From contig DCTU01000363.1 in NCBI GenBank assembly GCA_002329445.1, forward strand, positions 5,869 through 12,022: a stretch of 6,154 bases of DNA, read 5' to 3'. A program made the position numbers and the translations under genes. Within the stretch, counting starts at the first letter, position 1. Each line of letters starts with the position of its first letter. The DNA is from a bacterium UBP9_UBA1432 (lineage in GTDB: Bacteria > Vulcanimicrobiota > Xenobia > Xenobiales > Xenobiaceae). Below are positions 5,462 to 6,154 of the stretch, one piece after another. The notes under the pieces are model-generated. The model was not told the origin of the DNA. It saw only the letters and a list, made by a program, of their open reading frames with translations, and did not search any database.

Positions 5462-6154
5462 TCAGAAGAGGCTGCGGAAGCGCTCGTGGTCCACTCGCCA
5501 GCGGCCCGACTCGCGGATCAGCGTGTAGTCGATCTCATAGAACTCGAAGTGGCCCTCGGGGCGCTCGGCCTGCCTGTCGCCTGCCGGAGCGGGCCAGACC
5601 TGGCCTCCCCAGACCAGTTCGGCCCTTTGGCCCTGGACGCTCTGCCGGAGCAGGCGTCCCTGCTTGCGGGGGAAGAGGTCGTTCCGAAACGGCAGCGGAC
5701 CGGCTTTGGGCTTCAGGAAGCGCTTCTGGATGAAGCCTCTGGAGAGGAACGGCCAGCGCCGCTGCAGTGCTTCCACGTCACCCGGGTGGGGCCCGGGTCC
5801 GGGCTCGAAGAGGAGATACTCGTCCAAGGTTGCCAGGAGCGAGCCCGGTTCGGCCCGCACGCGCACCTCGACGGCCGAGCCGAAGCCCGTCTCGCCAGCA
5901 GACCTTGGCTGAGGGCCGTCGGGCATGAATCGGACTCGGACGGGCAGGCCCTCGCCGGGTCGAAGCCCCCCGTAACGCGTCGTCGGGGACAACCAGAAGA
6001 TCCGCGTCCGGCCATCCTGGGCGCGGACCGTCAAGGTCTGGGACCGGCTGCCGGTCCCGACGTCCTGGACGATCCCGTCAAAGGCCTGGGGCCGGGCCTG
6101 AGCGGGAGGAAGTCCGAGCAGGAGCAGCAGGGCCACCAGCCCCAGCGCCAGGCC
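5462..6154 (-). CDS. secreted protein of unknown function, 5'-truncated
   Basis: The frame is open to the window edge and codes for 230 visible residues. The first 20 are a hydrophobic, Leu-rich signal peptide ending in PPAQA, with likely cleavage after AQA, so the protein is exported to the periplasm or beyond. A GTG at 6136 is in frame, but upstream codons continue the same hydrophobic run (GLALGL), so the true start probably lies outside. Residues about 24-78 (FDGIVQDVG, LTVRAQDGRTRIFWL, GLPVRVRFMPDG) look like a small beta-barrel of OB-fold or DUF5666-like type. The C-terminus (about 200-228, HFEFYEIDYTLIRESGRWRV) resembles the end of NTF2-like or Tim44-like domains, where a Trp-Arg-Val strand is common. 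Both resemblances are weak and by eye. No catalytic motif is evident. A hairpin and a likely terminator follow within 240 nt. Confidence 0.8.
   Translation of the reverse strand, partial: GLALGLVALLLLLGLPPAQARPQAFDGIVQDVGTGSRSQTLTVRAQDGRTRIFWLSPTTRYGGLRPGEGLPVRVRFMPDGPQPRSAGETGFGSAVEVRVRAEPGSLLATLDEYLLFEPGPGPHPGDVEALQRRWPFLSRGFIQKRFLKPKAGPLPFRNDLFPRKQGRLLRQSVQGQRAELVWGGQVWPAPAGDRQAERPEGHFEFYEIDYTLIRESGRWRVDHERFRSLF

Overview
The window is GC-rich DNA (about two thirds G+C by eye) that reads as ordinary chromosome from a diderm (Gram-negative type) bacterium. A TonB-like energy transducer, a lipoprotein signal and a secreted protein point to a cell with a periplasm and outer membrane. The phylum cannot be fixed from the sequence. 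There are no rRNA, tRNA, insertion sequence, phage or CRISPR signals.

Layout, left to right. (1) Positions 1-954, plus: the C-terminal 317 residues of an ABC-2 type exporter permease whose start lies outside the window. (2) 955-1378: a 424-base gap with a weak stem-loop just after the permease and a good sigma70-type promoter (GTGACA, 17 bp, TATGAT), followed by a leader of about 165 nt. (3) 1379-2002, plus: a NeuD/PglD-type sugar O- or N-acyltransferase. (4) 2104-3540, minus: a polytopic membrane protein resembling a GT-C glycosyltransferase, convergent with the acyltransferase. (5) 3562-4287, plus: a small PDZ-domain lipoprotein, divergent from gene 4 with only about 21 bp between starts. 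(6) 4253-5134, minus: a TonB-like protein overlapping the 3' end of the lipoprotein gene by 35 bp and carrying a CXXCH heme-c-type motif. (7) 5135-5461: a 327-base gap with the TonB gene's promoter and two strong hairpins. (8) 5462-6154, minus: a secreted protein of unknown function, its start cut off by the window edge.

The genes do not form one operon, because strands alternate and the pairs are convergent or divergent. The common theme is the cell envelope: export, glycan or lipid modification, periplasmic lipoprotein, energy transduction and a secreted protein. I found no convincing new multi-gene defence or mobile system. The points most worth a second look are the CXXCH motif inside a TonB-like protein, the apparently near-leaderless promoter of that gene, the paired hairpins (one with a G10/C10 loop) between it and the secreted-protein gene, and the tightly packed divergent and overlapping genes 4, 5 and 6.
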